Shown: in pieces, positions 11,601 through 18,320 of the stretch | Layout of the letters: each line of letters begins with the position of its first letter | Position numbering within the stretch: position 1 is the stretch's first letter | Source: SKLM01 sp964575455 | GTDB lineage: Bacteria > Chloroflexota > Anaerolineae > B4-G1 | Length of the DNA stretch: 64,000 bases | Direction: 5' to 3' | Assembly (NCBI GenBank): GCA_964575455.1 | Contig: CAZNRX010000013.1 | Span: forward strand, 1-64,000 | Made by a program: the position numbers and the translations under genes | Notes under the pieces: model-generated | Seen by the model: only the letters and a program-made list of their open reading frames with translations | Told to the model about the DNA's origin: nothing | Database searches by the model: none

Positions 11601-12035
11601 GCGACGGAGCTCGATATCGACGCTCTTCGCCCCCTGGGCCTCGTAGAGGTGGGCTTGGAAGGTGGCGCTGATGATGGTGGCGTTGGTCGGGATGGTCGAG
11701 AGATCGAAGCCCACGTAGGAGCGCCGGTCGTCAGGGAACTCGCCGCCGTCCAGGTTCTTCACATCCAGCTCGGTCTCTGCGCCGGTGTTCGTGGTGGGCG
11801 CCACCTCCAAGACGTAGGCGTCGGCTACAGGGTAGAAGGTGTTGCTGGTCTGGTCGACGCGCGTCGGCTGAAGAGCTGTCCACGTCGCCGGCCACGGGGA
11901 GATCGAGCCAGCGTCGCCCGCTGGCTGGATCTCTCCCTCGGTCGGCTCCGGCTCCCGGGCGTGGCTCATGCCCACTGCTAGAACCAGTAGAAACACCAAG
12001 ATAAACGTGCTGGTGAAGATCCGCTTCCATCTCAT
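5631..12035 (-). CDS. Giant secreted gingipain-like (peptidase C25) multidomain protease
   Basis: The product has 2134 residues; ATG 12035 follows GGGAGG by 7 nt. Signal peptide ~1-26; DNRLRE domain ~60-235; PPC-like domain ~245-350; PKD ~355-440; CARDB ~440-560; fibronectin III ~565-660; further Ig-like domains to ~1000. A C25 cysteine-protease domain spans ~1030-1720. Its catalytic His is in TLRGHGSP (~1600) and its Cys in LGLTCLSGNY (~1629). Between the N-terminal C25 part and the His lie ~300 residues of VCBS/FG-GAP-like repeats (DGFILADVDGDGASEM type). After the protease comes a segment resembling the C25 propeptide (LLEEGKPQVPYYTVDVELP), then CARDB-like domains and the tail VYLPLVLRNR. 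An extracellular endopeptidase is likely. The propeller inserted in the catalytic domain and the C-terminal position of the propeptide-like domain are unusual. Confidence 0.85.
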   Translation of the reverse strand: MRWKRIFTSTFILVFLLVLAVGMSHAREPEPTEGEIQPAGDAGSISPWPATWTALQPTRVDQTSNTFYPVADAYVLEVAPTTNTGAETELDVKNLDGGEFPDDRRSYVGFDLSTIPTNATIISATFQAHLYEAQGAKSVDIELRRVTSGWDEETVTWNNRPDSEAHGATSVGSTAGTIEWDATELIQDHWINQDFGSSPNFGLELRGPEKGDYHLRRFYSNEAKQQWPRLIVAYEVPTCEDPYEPNESFEKAWPLSPGTIESYICCDGTDYDYFTFPVDAGDLIQIDLYDLPHDYNLCLFDPARNTLDCSENGSTAAETIEETATNSGHHYALVYGNQGACDSDKPYTLDIGVTGGCNAVTGVDIDGPTTVISGTATTFTATVSPPTASTPITYSWEATEQGELEQAGGFTQTTATFTWDVVGAKTIDVTAINCGGTVSATHAATAEGKPDLTITDVWRENGQICYQIRNVGEGTAPMWHYGGMSIDGTPVADHLIETTLAPGERLNRCFEYQWQCTFPKDTVSVCADLQDAVAEGDETNNCREEVWACDATPPKITSGPVVSQIAQDSARVSWQTDEDSDSVVKFGTYAGKYEDQEGDTKHSTEHEILLTDLKPATVYHYIVKSTDASGNTVTSGEGFFESEPEQVGEPPSISSPTVARVEGDRELYRVTISASDPLGVERVEFYLDDKLIGIDYSPSSPYKFYLDPAALEVSRADFFGEEHTIRARAFGLSGLMSEQSIVYQPEYEPAPINLQVQPNYHPTLYVDPGGTLPAETTIDVRARAAEYEWICTWLVGLTGIELPLGVSPKRCGEVEHAVDRVMLEVDGSTECVSSPSDDSDFWHECTWDVSGLGVGTYHLQVVAHASDGSSVLTSRYLHVEVGEPSLDVSRSVSRIDNHFRVELTVENRGTASEMFGRIEDSLFGFHPIEDEAENYEVTSDYSPRTRHCDVEIDVSTDAGGDIITLGPGESITVDYVAVPILYPETVDSTLIDYTIGAEPVRIVDYWGGGEYEHEVGSFDRPRTIPYEVFLAKRASDYLIVTNPINLFLTNPSRDSVNELLSAMAELAQRKSGILGYVSYGAHEAKDQIKGWGRTTMRGSDGVEDHYLSNGYLLIVGETEIVPSWTVDIPDMDWSGEKTTKEIPFSDLPYADTVGNDGAPDLIVGRLIGDSAEALARPIEASLRVAGGLGFDRSFGVATSGSEGSWEDFVPSARRIQTILDDQMDDGASAYHWSRWIHKEPISMEGGGFDLSLTRNDGFILADVDGDGASEMIVVEDSSDQCFVYEYSDLDAWSSVPSDAFSCSFTPYDGLTAGDIDGVHTADEIIVATDESDTISIFNDDPRHTPGSSFPQFDVDVDHWDVVTTGDVWGDDRDEIILATTDDYGTVYVYSYETGGTYPELILRDTMDYVSFTPWDGFGAGNVSGVVASKDEIVVANDSTDRIYIYDHTGTEIGEIDADPFTHYDGLAVGDMDGDGMDEFATIIDDQIDGKRRFFVFNNDGWYWDATDEEWKINRGGRHKLYSRSLAFDGIRTTARSSNHDGFDVGDIDGDGEAEALVARQGDNKLSVLDGHYPHGWMDRYLPPIQSDGPDTDIFTLRGHGSPVSCSPFNTGDIGRVDFDAHPLVLGLTCLSGNYEGDWWWIKDGSREDNHDGDDGFAEAFFDSGAAAYIGATHVSSSRRNNAAGPAFFRSWGWHESAGLAFTQYERDKAGTGSESWQYWVTEYNYYGDPKFGAVDDSAKSNVLGREAARIAGGERMVAGETPPTTLDISIPAYEVDVIGDEDHVEIPEGDLLLEEGKPQVPYYTVDVELPAGYEVRSVEMVERTGLSTTEGLNLPLMSMRLDCTCSEWAGATSPATGEEWFPTQDVDWRVVPGADSSTLLIMIYPFFYNELTTGVRFYQQYSFDIEYTTSSVAIADLSTDKTVYHQGDTVMIDARLTNSGDAQSVVVDASIERYGSDETVDGLLLRSLHGLAGDASFSPRWDSAGAEPGHYYAQLVIRDTDGNTLNTKTQSFQLGLSSGEVTQLTAAPESFDVGDSVDVSMIFSNTGTIPITGTAVIQVRDGDGEVVEDFRHDVANLAASDAVTIEETWDTSGAVRGAYDVVGYVLYDSKSTTIKRATVSSEIHVYLPLVLRNR

Positions 12036-12050
12036 CGCCCTACCTCCCTG

Positions 12051-12106
12051 ATGACTTGTCTACCTGTCTACTTGTGTACTTGCCTACTTGCCCACTTGCG
12101 TACTTG
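12051..12106. repeat. Octamer tandem repeat in the leader of the C25 protease gene
   Basis: Seven consecutive 8-bp units are present (plus strand ATGACTTG, TCTACCTG, TCTACTTG, TGTACTTG, CCTACTTG, CCCACTTG, CGTACTTG). In the direction of the protease gene the unit is CAAGTNNN. The array ends 16 nt before the ATG at 12035, so it would lie in the mRNA leader next to the ribosome binding site. Confidence 0.75.
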
Positions 12107-12132
12107 CACCCTTCACGATTCTCCTCATCGCG

Positions 12133-12492
12133 TCACTTCGACGGCCATCTCTCCACCACCTCCAGTTCCAAATCGTCCTTGGACACGAACGTCTCGGCGC
12201 CCGAGGCCTCCGCTGCCGTACGAAAGGCGTCGGCCTGGTCGCAGTAGGCGCTCACCAGGATGACCCGCAGGTGGGGAGCCAGGACCTTGAGCCGGCGCGT
12301 GCCCTCCAGCCCGTTGACGCCCGGCAATACCACGTCCACCACCGCCAGGTCCGGCCGCAGGGCCTGCACCAGCGATTCGGCTTCGGGGATGTCCCCAGCC
12401 TCGCCCACGACGGTCAGGCCGGCCAGGGTCAGCAGGCGGCGCAGATGGTGGCGAAAGCTGGCTTGGTCGTCCACGATCAGGACACGGGTCAT
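12133..12492 (-). CDS. Stand-alone CheY-like response regulator receiver
   Basis: The product has 119 residues and is only a receiver domain: acidic pair D8/D9, phospho-acceptor D53 in LAVVDVVLPGVNG, and K105 in FVSKDD. No output domain follows. The start ATG (MTRVLIVDD) at 12492 was preferred over an upstream in-frame ATG at 12552, because the extra residues would be translated tandem repeats. No good Shine-Dalgarno sequence precedes it. It probably relays phosphate from a kinase encoded elsewhere; the NarL-type kinase in the next cluster is a possible but unproven partner. Confidence 0.8.
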   Translation of the reverse strand: MTRVLIVDDQASFRHHLRRLLTLAGLTVVGEAGDIPEAESLVQALRPDLAVVDVVLPGVNGLEGTRRLKVLAPHLRVILVSAYCDQADAFRTAAEASGAETFVSKDDLELEVVERWPSK

Positions 12493-12503
12493 AGGATGTG
12501 TTC

Positions 12504-12538
12504 CGTGATGCGTAATGCGTGATGCGTAATGCGTAATG
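12504..12538. repeat. Heptamer tandem repeat (CGTRATG)x5 upstream of the receiver gene
   Basis: Five perfect-register 7-bp units are present: CGTGATG, CGTAATG, CGTGATG, CGTAATG, CGTAATG. In the direction of the downstream gene they read TYACGCA. They lie between the predicted promoter and the ATG at 12492. A related heptamer array precedes the aldehyde oxidoreductase gene at 36669-36710. Confidence 0.75.
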
Positions 12539-12624
12539 TACGGTGGGGGCACTCAACGTGCTACGCGCCTCCCACCTCCTCTGGGCTCCTGAGCGGTGTG
12601 GGAAAGAAGCCCTTACTCACGCCT

Positions 12625-12653
12625 ACTATAGCATAGGTGAGCGCCGTTGTCAT
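12625..12653 (-). promoter_or_regulatory. Sigma-70-type promoter for the receiver gene
   Basis: On the minus strand, -35 ATGACA (12653-12648), a 17-bp spacer and -10 TATAGT (12630-12625). Each box has one mismatch to consensus. It would give a leader of ~125 nt that contains the heptamer array. Confidence 0.6.
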
Positions 12654-12699
12654 CGGGGTGGTGTACTGTTTCGGAGGGGAAACGTGGTACTGGAGTACT

Positions 12700-12731
12700 G
12701 AGCGATAGAGCGATAGGGCGATGGAGCGACT
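12700..12731. repeat. Octamer tandem repeat (GAGCGATA family)
   Basis: Four 8-bp units are present (GAGCGATA, GAGCGATA, GGGCGATG, GAGCGACT), 46 nt downstream of the stop of the antitoxin-like gene. The same unit family recurs directly after the prs gene at 48024-48049. Confidence 0.6.
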
Positions 12732-12776
12732 CGGTGAGTCAGGCGGGCGGCGGGGCGATGCTGCGGTCGTAGGGTA

Positions 12777-13223
12777 TCATCGCTGTCTCAGGCGGGGTCC
12801 GGTTATCTTGTAGACCCGTGGCGTCTCTTCGACCTTCTGGACGTACATGGGCACATAACCGATCTGGTCGTAGGCTCGTTCTGCTACCTCGGCTACGCTC
12901 TCGCCAGGGGCTCCTATCTCCACGACCTGGCAGTCGTGAATGGCCACGACCTGGCCACGATATCGCTCCAGCAGCTCGGGCAGCATGCGCTCAAAAGCCG
13001 CCACTTCGCGTGCAAACTGATCGTCCACCTGCTGTGCCTGGGCCCGGCGCTGCTGTCGCTCGCGCCAGGCGCGAAACGCCTCGTACTCTTCGGGCGGCAC
13101 CAATACGCCGATGGTCTGCTCGCCGCGCAGCACGCGCACCGGCCCCTCGGCCAGCGTATCCTCGTCGAGGGCGAGGGTATAGGGAGATTGACCTTCCTTC
13201 AGGGTCAGCGTCTTCACGCTCAT
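12777..13223 (-). CDS. Orphan antitoxin-like protein with C-terminal DUF5678-like domain
   Basis: The product has 148 residues. ATG 13223 follows GGAGGTG closely (AGTGGAGGTGATG). The N-terminal half (RGEQTIGVLVPPEEYEAFRAWRERQ) resembles the Phd/AbrB-like antitoxin and prevent-host-death style. The C-terminal half (YRGQVVAIHDCQVVEIGAPGE, then VPMYVQKVEE) resembles DUF5678, a small domain often found alone in Chloroflexota and archaea. No toxin-sized frame adjoins it, so a working toxin-antitoxin pair is not supported. The function is unknown. Confidence 0.65.
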   Translation of the reverse strand: MSVKTLTLKEGQSPYTLALDEDTLAEGPVRVLRGEQTIGVLVPPEEYEAFRAWRERQQRRAQAQQVDDQFAREVAAFERMLPELLERYRGQVVAIHDCQVVEIGAPGESVAEVAERAYDQIGYVPMYVQKVEETPRVYKITGPRLRQR

Positions 13224-13333
13224 CACCTCCACTCGAAATGTAGCACAGGATCTCTGGGCTGTCAACGGACCTTAGCTTCAGACACTCGCGCACCGATGGT
13301 GGGGTTCTGGGAGAGCTGGCTCAATCCGGTTTC

Positions 13334-13403
13334 GGCGGGTATGGAAACCCGCCCTACATGTGAGAGAAGAACATACATGGTAGGGCAGGTTTCCATACCT
13401 GCC
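13334..13403. repeat. Two inverted copies of the GTAGGGCRGGT hairpin repeat
   Basis: Copy one (13334-13353) has stem GGCGGGT/ACCCGCC with loop ATGGAA. Copy two (13384-13403) has stem GGCAGGT/ACCTGCC with loop TTCCAT, in the opposite orientation. Stem differences are compensated on both arms. Together they also form a larger inverted repeat. They lie between the histidine kinase stop and the antitoxin-like gene and may act as a terminator. Confidence 0.7.
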
Positions 13404-13421
13404 GAAGTTCTTCCGGGGAGG

Positions 13422-15638
13422 TCAATCTGGCCTGACCACGCGCACGGTCGTCCCGTAGCCCGGCGCCGATTCCACCGTCAGTCGTCCGCCGATGAGATCG
13501 ACCCGCTCCTGCATCCCCGCCAGGCCGAAATGGCCCTGGTCCGTCAGGCCATACAGATCGGCGGGCATGTCGAAGCCGCGCCCGTCATCCTGGACCGTCA
13601 GGCGGAGTCCGGATGGTCCCTTCGTCAACCGAATGGCGACCTGGCTGGCCTCCGCGTGACGGGCGACGTTGATCAGCGCTTCCTGCACCACGCGGTAGAG
13701 GTTCACGGCCACCTCGTCCGAAAGCGAGCGCAGATCCGCGTTGGGAGGCAGGTCCAGGGCGACGTCCGCGCCGATCTGATCTCGCCAGTCCTCCACCAGG
13801 GCGCGCAGGGCGGCGCCCAGCCCCAGCGTGTCCAGCATCGGCGGCCGCAGCTCGACGCAGACCCGCCGCAGGTCGGCCAGCAGGCGCCGCACCTCGCCGC
13901 GGATCGCGGCCAGCTCTGCCGTCACCGGAGAGCGCTCCTCGCCGGACGACACCAACAACAGGCCCAGCTGCATGTTCAACCCGATCAACAGCTGGACCGG
14001 CCCGTCGTGCAGGTCGCGGGCCAGGCGCGCCCGTTCCTCCTCGCGAGAGCGGAGCAGCTGATGCTGGGTCTCGCGGATCTCGCGCAGCCGGCGGCGCAGC
14101 GCCTCCACCAGGAGCACGTTGCTCAGGGCGATCTCCGCCTGGCGGGCCAGCGTCTGGAGGATGCGGCGGTCGTCCGCCGTGAGGTCATCGCCGTCGCGCC
14201 GCGGCCCCACGGTCCACAGGCCGCGCACCTGGCCCTGGAACCGAAGGGGGAGCCGGAGCGCGGAGGTAGGGGGGTGGGATGTGCCGGGGACCTGGTCTGC
14301 GCTGCCGATCCAGAGGTCTGCATGCCGCAGGTGCATCATGTCCGGGACCTGGCGGGTCAGCACGTCGGTCAGCTGTTGGCGATCCAGGCTGCGGGCCAGG
14401 GCATCGCTGACCGTCTCCACCACGCCCGGGTAGTCGTACCATCCGCCGTAGAAGAGGCGGTCCATCAGGCGCTGAGCTCGCTTACGCGCCCAGTTGAAGC
14501 CGAGGCCGACCAGCAGCGTCAGCACGGAGACGACCAGGATCTGCGCCGCCACATCGTCGGGCAGGAAGCGGTAAAGCAGCAGAAATGGTCCCAGGTAGAG
14601 CAGCAGAATGCCCAGCGAGAGCAGGACGTAGACCAGCGCGCGGTTGAGCAGCCGGTCGATCTCGAAGAGCCTGTGACGGGCGATGGCGAGCAGGTAGCCG
14701 AACGGCGCCAGGACCATGAAGAAGCCGGCCGTCCACGCGAGCGGACGCCAGGTTCGGTGCAGGATGTAGGGCAGGATGTAGATGGTGATGGTCGGTATGC
14801 CCGCCGCCAGGTTTCCAAACAGGATCAGCCTCAGTCGGCGGCGGTCGTCGGGGGACGCGTGCCGCACGTAGACGTAGATCGGGAGGGCGCCGACGACCAG
14901 AAGCTCCAGCGCCGTGACGATCAGGGCCACGCGCACCCAGACGCCCTCCAGCAGCCACGTGGCGGCGATGGCGGCCAGCGTGAGCGCGTAGGCCAGCGTC
15001 AGCATCCGGCGGCGGTCACGTGGGCCACCCCAGAGGACGGGAAAGGTGACGGCGTGATGGAGCATCAGGGGCGCCGCCAGCTGGAAGCACGCCCTGGCCA
15101 GGTGCGTCATCCACGGCATGCGCGTGCCCTCAGGGTGGGCCAGGAGGAAGAGACCCGCCACGGCCAGGACCTGCATCAAGAGAAAGAGAATCCGCACGTC
15201 CAGCCGATGAAAGCGGCGCCACAGCAACACCGTCCCCACGCTCCAGAAGACCAGGGCCGTCACCACGCCGCTGATCAAGGGCCAGCGGTTGACCTTCACC
15301 AGGGGCACGAAGTAGAGCTCCATGTCGAGACGCCGGTCCCCGCGCTGCACCTTGGCCCTGTAGTTGCCCGGCGTTCGGTTGTGCCAATCAGCGAAGGGCA
15401 CCCCTTCCACCGAGAGGATGACGTCGCCCTCCCACAGCCCGGCCCAGTCGGCGAAGCTGTGCTGCGACACGTGAAGCACGCGCCCGCTCTCCTCGTCGAC
15501 GACGAAGTCGAGGGTCGCCGTGCTCCATTGGAAGTAAACGTCGTAGCTCACCAGCGCCAGGGGAATCAGCGTCAGCAGCACGAACAGAGGGCGCAGCCAC
15601 CGTTGGCGGGGCTCGAGGGGGCGCTCAGCGGGGCGCAT
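13422..15638 (-). CDS. NarL-type membrane sensor histidine kinase with PDZ and GAF-like modules
   Basis: The product has 738 residues. A first membrane helix (~17-35) is followed by a PDZ-like domain (~45-90; HSFADWAGLWEGDVILSVEG), then about nine hydrophobic segments to ~400. A GAF-like cytoplasmic domain (~410-510) precedes a HisKA_3 dimerisation segment with phospho-acceptor His ~544 in RDLHDGPVQLLIG. The HATPase domain shows the N box (VVQEALINVARHAEA), DDGRGFD and GLAGMQERVDLIGG. The start overlaps the end of the upstream response regulator gene by 14 nt, which implies translational coupling and a cognate pair. The signal is unknown; the PDZ-plus-multi-helix sensor suggests a membrane or envelope stimulus. 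Confidence 0.9.
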   Translation of the reverse strand: MRPAERPLEPRQRWLRPLFVLLTLIPLALVSYDVYFQWSTATLDFVVDEESGRVLHVSQHSFADWAGLWEGDVILSVEGVPFADWHNRTPGNYRAKVQRGDRRLDMELYFVPLVKVNRWPLISGVVTALVFWSVGTVLLWRRFHRLDVRILFLLMQVLAVAGLFLLAHPEGTRMPWMTHLARACFQLAAPLMLHHAVTFPVLWGGPRDRRRMLTLAYALTLAAIAATWLLEGVWVRVALIVTALELLVVGALPIYVYVRHASPDDRRRLRLILFGNLAAGIPTITIYILPYILHRTWRPLAWTAGFFMVLAPFGYLLAIARHRLFEIDRLLNRALVYVLLSLGILLLYLGPFLLLYRFLPDDVAAQILVVSVLTLLVGLGFNWARKRAQRLMDRLFYGGWYDYPGVVETVSDALARSLDRQQLTDVLTRQVPDMMHLRHADLWIGSADQVPGTSHPPTSALRLPLRFQGQVRGLWTVGPRRDGDDLTADDRRILQTLARQAEIALSNVLLVEALRRRLREIRETQHQLLRSREEERARLARDLHDGPVQLLIGLNMQLGLLLVSSGEERSPVTAELAAIRGEVRRLLADLRRVCVELRPPMLDTLGLGAALRALVEDWRDQIGADVALDLPPNADLRSLSDEVAVNLYRVVQEALINVARHAEASQVAIRLTKGPSGLRLTVQDDGRGFDMPADLYGLTDQGHFGLAGMQERVDLIGGRLTVESAPGYGTTVRVVRPD

Positions 15639-16299
15639 TGGGGCCGTCTTCCGGCGTGACGTCCACCAGGCCGCGCCGGATGGCGTACAGCGCCGCCTGC
15701 GTGCGAGAGTCGACGTTCAGCTTGCTGTAGATCGTGCTGACGTGGTTCTGGATGGTGCGCTTGGTGACCACCAGGCGCTCGGCGATGGCCCCGTTGTCGA
15801 GGCCCTGGGCCAGCAGGCAGAGCACCTCCGTCTCGCGCGGGGTGAGGGGAGAGGGCTCGGGTTCGGGCGAGGGGGATGGGTCATTGAGGGCGCGGTGGAC
15901 CACCTGGCGGGCCACCGCTGGGCTGAGCCAGCTCTCCCCCTGCGCCGCGGCGCGCACGGCGCTCACCAGCGTCTCCAGCGCCTCCTCCTTGAGGACGTAG
16001 CCTGTGGCCCCGCTCTCCAGAAGCCCGAAGATCGTCTGGCGATCGTCGTGCACGGTGAGGATGAGGATGGCCGTGGTCGCGCCCCGATCCCGCAGCCGTC
16101 GGGTTACCTCCACGCCGTTCAGATCCGGCAGGTTGACGTCCAGGATCAGCACGTCGGGGCTGTGGCGGGAGACCATGCGCAGCGCCTCGGCGCCGCTCTC
16201 GCCCTCCGCCACCACCCTGACGTCGGAGGCGGTCTCCAGGACCGTCCGCATCCCGGCCCGGACGATGGGGTGATCGTCCACGATGGCGACGGTGATCAT
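15625..16299 (-). CDS. NarL/FixJ-family response regulator
   Basis: The product has 224 residues. The receiver domain (1-120) has D8/D9 and phospho-acceptor D54 (VLILDVNLPDLNG). A Pro/Ser/Glu linker (~140-150) leads to a LuxR-type helix-turn-helix (LTPRETEVLCLLAQGLDNGAIAERL, then NHVSTIYSKL). Its ATG lies directly after the stop of the decarboxylase beta-subunit gene, and its 3' end overlaps the kinase gene. It is probably transcribed with the decarboxylase operon and may regulate it. Confidence 0.92.
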   Translation of the reverse strand: MITVAIVDDHPIVRAGMRTVLETASDVRVVAEGESGAEALRMVSRHSPDVLILDVNLPDLNGVEVTRRLRDRGATTAILILTVHDDRQTIFGLLESGATGYVLKEEALETLVSAVRAAAQGESWLSPAVARQVVHRALNDPSPSPEPEPSPLTPRETEVLCLLAQGLDNGAIAERLVVTKRTIQNHVSTIYSKLNVDSRTQAALYAIRRGLVDVTPEDGPNAPR

Positions 16300-17448
16300 C
16301 TACTCCCCCAGGATAGGGAAGACGAGCGCCATCAGCACGCCAGCGGCAATGACCGATGCCACCTGTCCGGCGGTGTTGGCGCCCAGGGCGTGCATCAGGA
16401 GGAAGTTCTGGTCGTCCTCCTCCCAGGCCACCTGCTGCACCAGCCTTCCGCTCATCGGGAAGGCGCTGATGGCCGCGGCCCCCACCAGCGGGTTGATCCG
16501 CTGGCCCGAGAGCGCGCAGATCAGCTTCCCGAAGAAGATGCCACCGATGGTGTCGAGGGCGAAGGCCACCAGGCCGAGCAGCAGCACCTTCAACGTGCCC
16601 AGGTTCAGGAACGCCTCCGCCTGCATCGTCGAGCCGATGGTGAGGCCCAGGAAGAGCGTGACCGTGTTGCCGATCGATTCCCGTGCCGTCTTGCTCAACC
16701 CCTCCACCACGCCCGACTCCTGCATCAGGTTGCCCAGCATCAGCGTGGCGATGAGGGGCGCGGCCTGGGGTAGGAAGACCGCGGCCAGGACCGTCACCAC
16801 GATGGGGAAGAGAAGCACCACCGTCTTGGAGACCGGGCGTGGGGTGTACGCCATGCGGATCGCGCGCTCGCTGCGCGTGGTGAAGAGCCGCATCAGCGGC
16901 GGCTGGATGATGGGCACCAGGCTCATGTAGGAGTAGGCGGTCACCGCCACCGCGGCGGCCAGGCCCGGCGTCTCGAAGAGGTGATCCAGTCGCGCGGCCA
17001 CGTAGATCACCGTCGGCCCGTCGATGGCGCCAATCGCGCCGATACCGGTCGCCTCCGCCAGGTTGAAGCCAAGCAGGACGGACGCGATCAGGGTGCCGAA
17101 GATGCCCAGGCAGCCCATCGCTCCTGCCAGCATGAAGATGGGCTGGCTCAGGAGCGGCCGCATGTCCATCATCCCCCCCACGCCCAGAAAGATGAGCAGC
17201 GGGAACAGCTCGGTGTCGATCCCGACCCGCTTCAGCAGGCCGAACAGCCCCTGCGGCCCCATCATGTGGGCTGCGACGGGCAGGTTCCCCAGCATGCAGC
17301 CGAAGCCGATCGGCAGGAGCAGCGTCGGCTCGTACTTCTTGGCGATGGCCAGAACCATCAGCAGCCCGCCGACGGCCACCATGAGCACCTGCTGCCAGGT
17401 CATGGTCAGCAGGCCTTCCAGGAGCACGCTGGTGTCGATCCCGCTCAT
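16300..17448 (-). CDS. mmdB: Na+-translocating decarboxylase beta subunit
   Basis: The product has 382 residues, the usual length of OadB/MmdB/GcdB. It is a polytopic membrane protein that decarboxylates carboxybiotin and couples this to Na+ export. Family hallmarks are AIDGPTVIYVAARL (the conserved Asp region), GSTMQAEAFL and the C-terminal block GANTAGQVASVIAAG. The ATG overlaps the stop of the biotin carrier gene by 4 nt. With the carboxyltransferase, OadG-like and biotin carrier genes beside it, this makes a complete decarboxylase. Confidence 0.93.
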   Translation of the reverse strand: MSGIDTSVLLEGLLTMTWQQVLMVAVGGLLMVLAIAKKYEPTLLLPIGFGCMLGNLPVAAHMMGPQGLFGLLKRVGIDTELFPLLIFLGVGGMMDMRPLLSQPIFMLAGAMGCLGIFGTLIASVLLGFNLAEATGIGAIGAIDGPTVIYVAARLDHLFETPGLAAAVAVTAYSYMSLVPIIQPPLMRLFTTRSERAIRMAYTPRPVSKTVVLLFPIVVTVLAAVFLPQAAPLIATLMLGNLMQESGVVEGLSKTARESIGNTVTLFLGLTIGSTMQAEAFLNLGTLKVLLLGLVAFALDTIGGIFFGKLICALSGQRINPLVGAAAISAFPMSGRLVQQVAWEEDDQNFLLMHALGANTAGQVASVIAAGVLMALVFPILGE

Positions 17449-17888
17449 GTCCCTCCTCGCTCCTTGAACGCCAGCAGGGGGTCGCCGTAGGTGACCTGAC
17501 GGCCCTCGGTCACGTGGATGGCGTCCACGGTGCCCTCGCTTGGCGCGCGGATGACGTTGTCCATCTTCATGGCCTCAATGGTGAGCAGCGTGTCGCCGCG
17601 GGCCACCGTCTGGCCGGGCTGCACGGCGATCGATTTGACCACCCCGGGCAGGGGGGCGGTGACGGCGCCAGCCGATGGCGGCGGGCCGGCGGCGGGCCTG
17701 CGTGCGGTCGGGGCTCCGCCCGGCGGGGACGTCTCCGGGCCGACGGCCTTCGTGGCGCTCGCCACGGTCTCCACGCCCACGGTGAGGCGCTCCCCGTCCA
17801 CCTCCACGCGCACCTCGTCCTGGCGTGGGTCGTCCAGCACCCGCACGTCGAAGGTGCGATCGTCGAGCGTGATGCGGTATCGTTTCAT
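17445..17888 (-). CDS. mmdC: Biotin carboxyl carrier subunit of the decarboxylase
   Basis: The product has 147 residues. The N-terminal ~45 residues resemble the OadA/GcdC attachment region. A Pro/Ala-rich flexible linker (~50-78) leads to a biotinyl domain with K108 in EAMKM, the biotinylation site. GAGGGG lies just upstream of the ATG at 17888. It shuttles the carboxyl group between the carboxyltransferase and the membrane beta subunit. Confidence 0.93.
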   Translation of the reverse strand: MKRYRITLDDRTFDVRVLDDPRQDEVRVEVDGERLTVGVETVASATKAVGPETSPPGGAPTARRPAAGPPPSAGAVTAPLPGVVKSIAVQPGQTVARGDTLLTIEAMKMDNVIRAPSEGTVDAIHVTEGRQVTYGDPLLAFKERGGT

Positions 17889-17924
17889 GGGTTTCCCCTC
17901 GTGCGCCGTCTCAACAGCGTGTTA

Positions 17925-18314
17925 TCAGCGACGATCTCGTGTCTGCCGGCTGCCTCGGCTCCATTCCCTCGGGCGCGGCGCGGCGTGGCGGGGCCGACCG
18001 CGCGTCAGTTGGTTATGCTGTTGCAGCGTCCACCAGGCGCTGACGCCCTCATCGGTCTCTGGTGCCTCAACGGGGCCCACGTCCTGCTCCGCCCGGGCCA
18101 GCGCCACGGCGATCGCCGCTGCCCTTCGTCTCGCCTCTGCTTCCCTGTCGCCAGGCGACGCGGAATCGCCCCCCTCGTCGGGCGCGGGCGTGCTGGGATG
18201 CTTGATGAACGCCGTCATCCCGTACATCAGCCCGTAGAGCAGGCACATGGCCAGGAACAGCGCCAGCATGCCGAGACCGGACACGACCAGTGCGGTGACC
18301 AGTGTACGTGCCAT
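17925..18314 (-). CDS. mmdD: OadG-family small membrane subunit of the decarboxylase
   Basis: The product has 129 residues. One N-terminal membrane helix (~8-35; VSGLGMLALFLAMCLLYGLMYGM) is followed by a charged Ala/Glu/Arg-rich cytoplasmic tail. This is the OadG/MmdD pattern; such subunits hold the carboxyltransferase to the membrane. It sits 6 nt after the carboxyltransferase stop. Sequence alone is weakly conserved, so the call relies on topology and position. The tail after ~100 (RGRPRHAAPRPREWSRGS) is basic and may be species-specific. Confidence 0.8.
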   Translation of the reverse strand: MARTLVTALVVSGLGMLALFLAMCLLYGLMYGMTAFIKHPSTPAPDEGGDSASPGDREAEARRRAAAIAVALARAEQDVGPVEAPETDEGVSAWWTLQQHNQLTRGRPRHAAPRPREWSRGSRQTRDRR

Positions 18315-18320
18315 CTTGAC

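Noticed and set aside
12936..15659. 907-codon open frame on the plus strand opposite the histidine kinase
   Set aside because: Translation is a His/Gln/Arg/Ala-rich low-complexity string with no motifs; the minus-strand kinase has complete family motifs. High GC at third positions creates such antisense frames.
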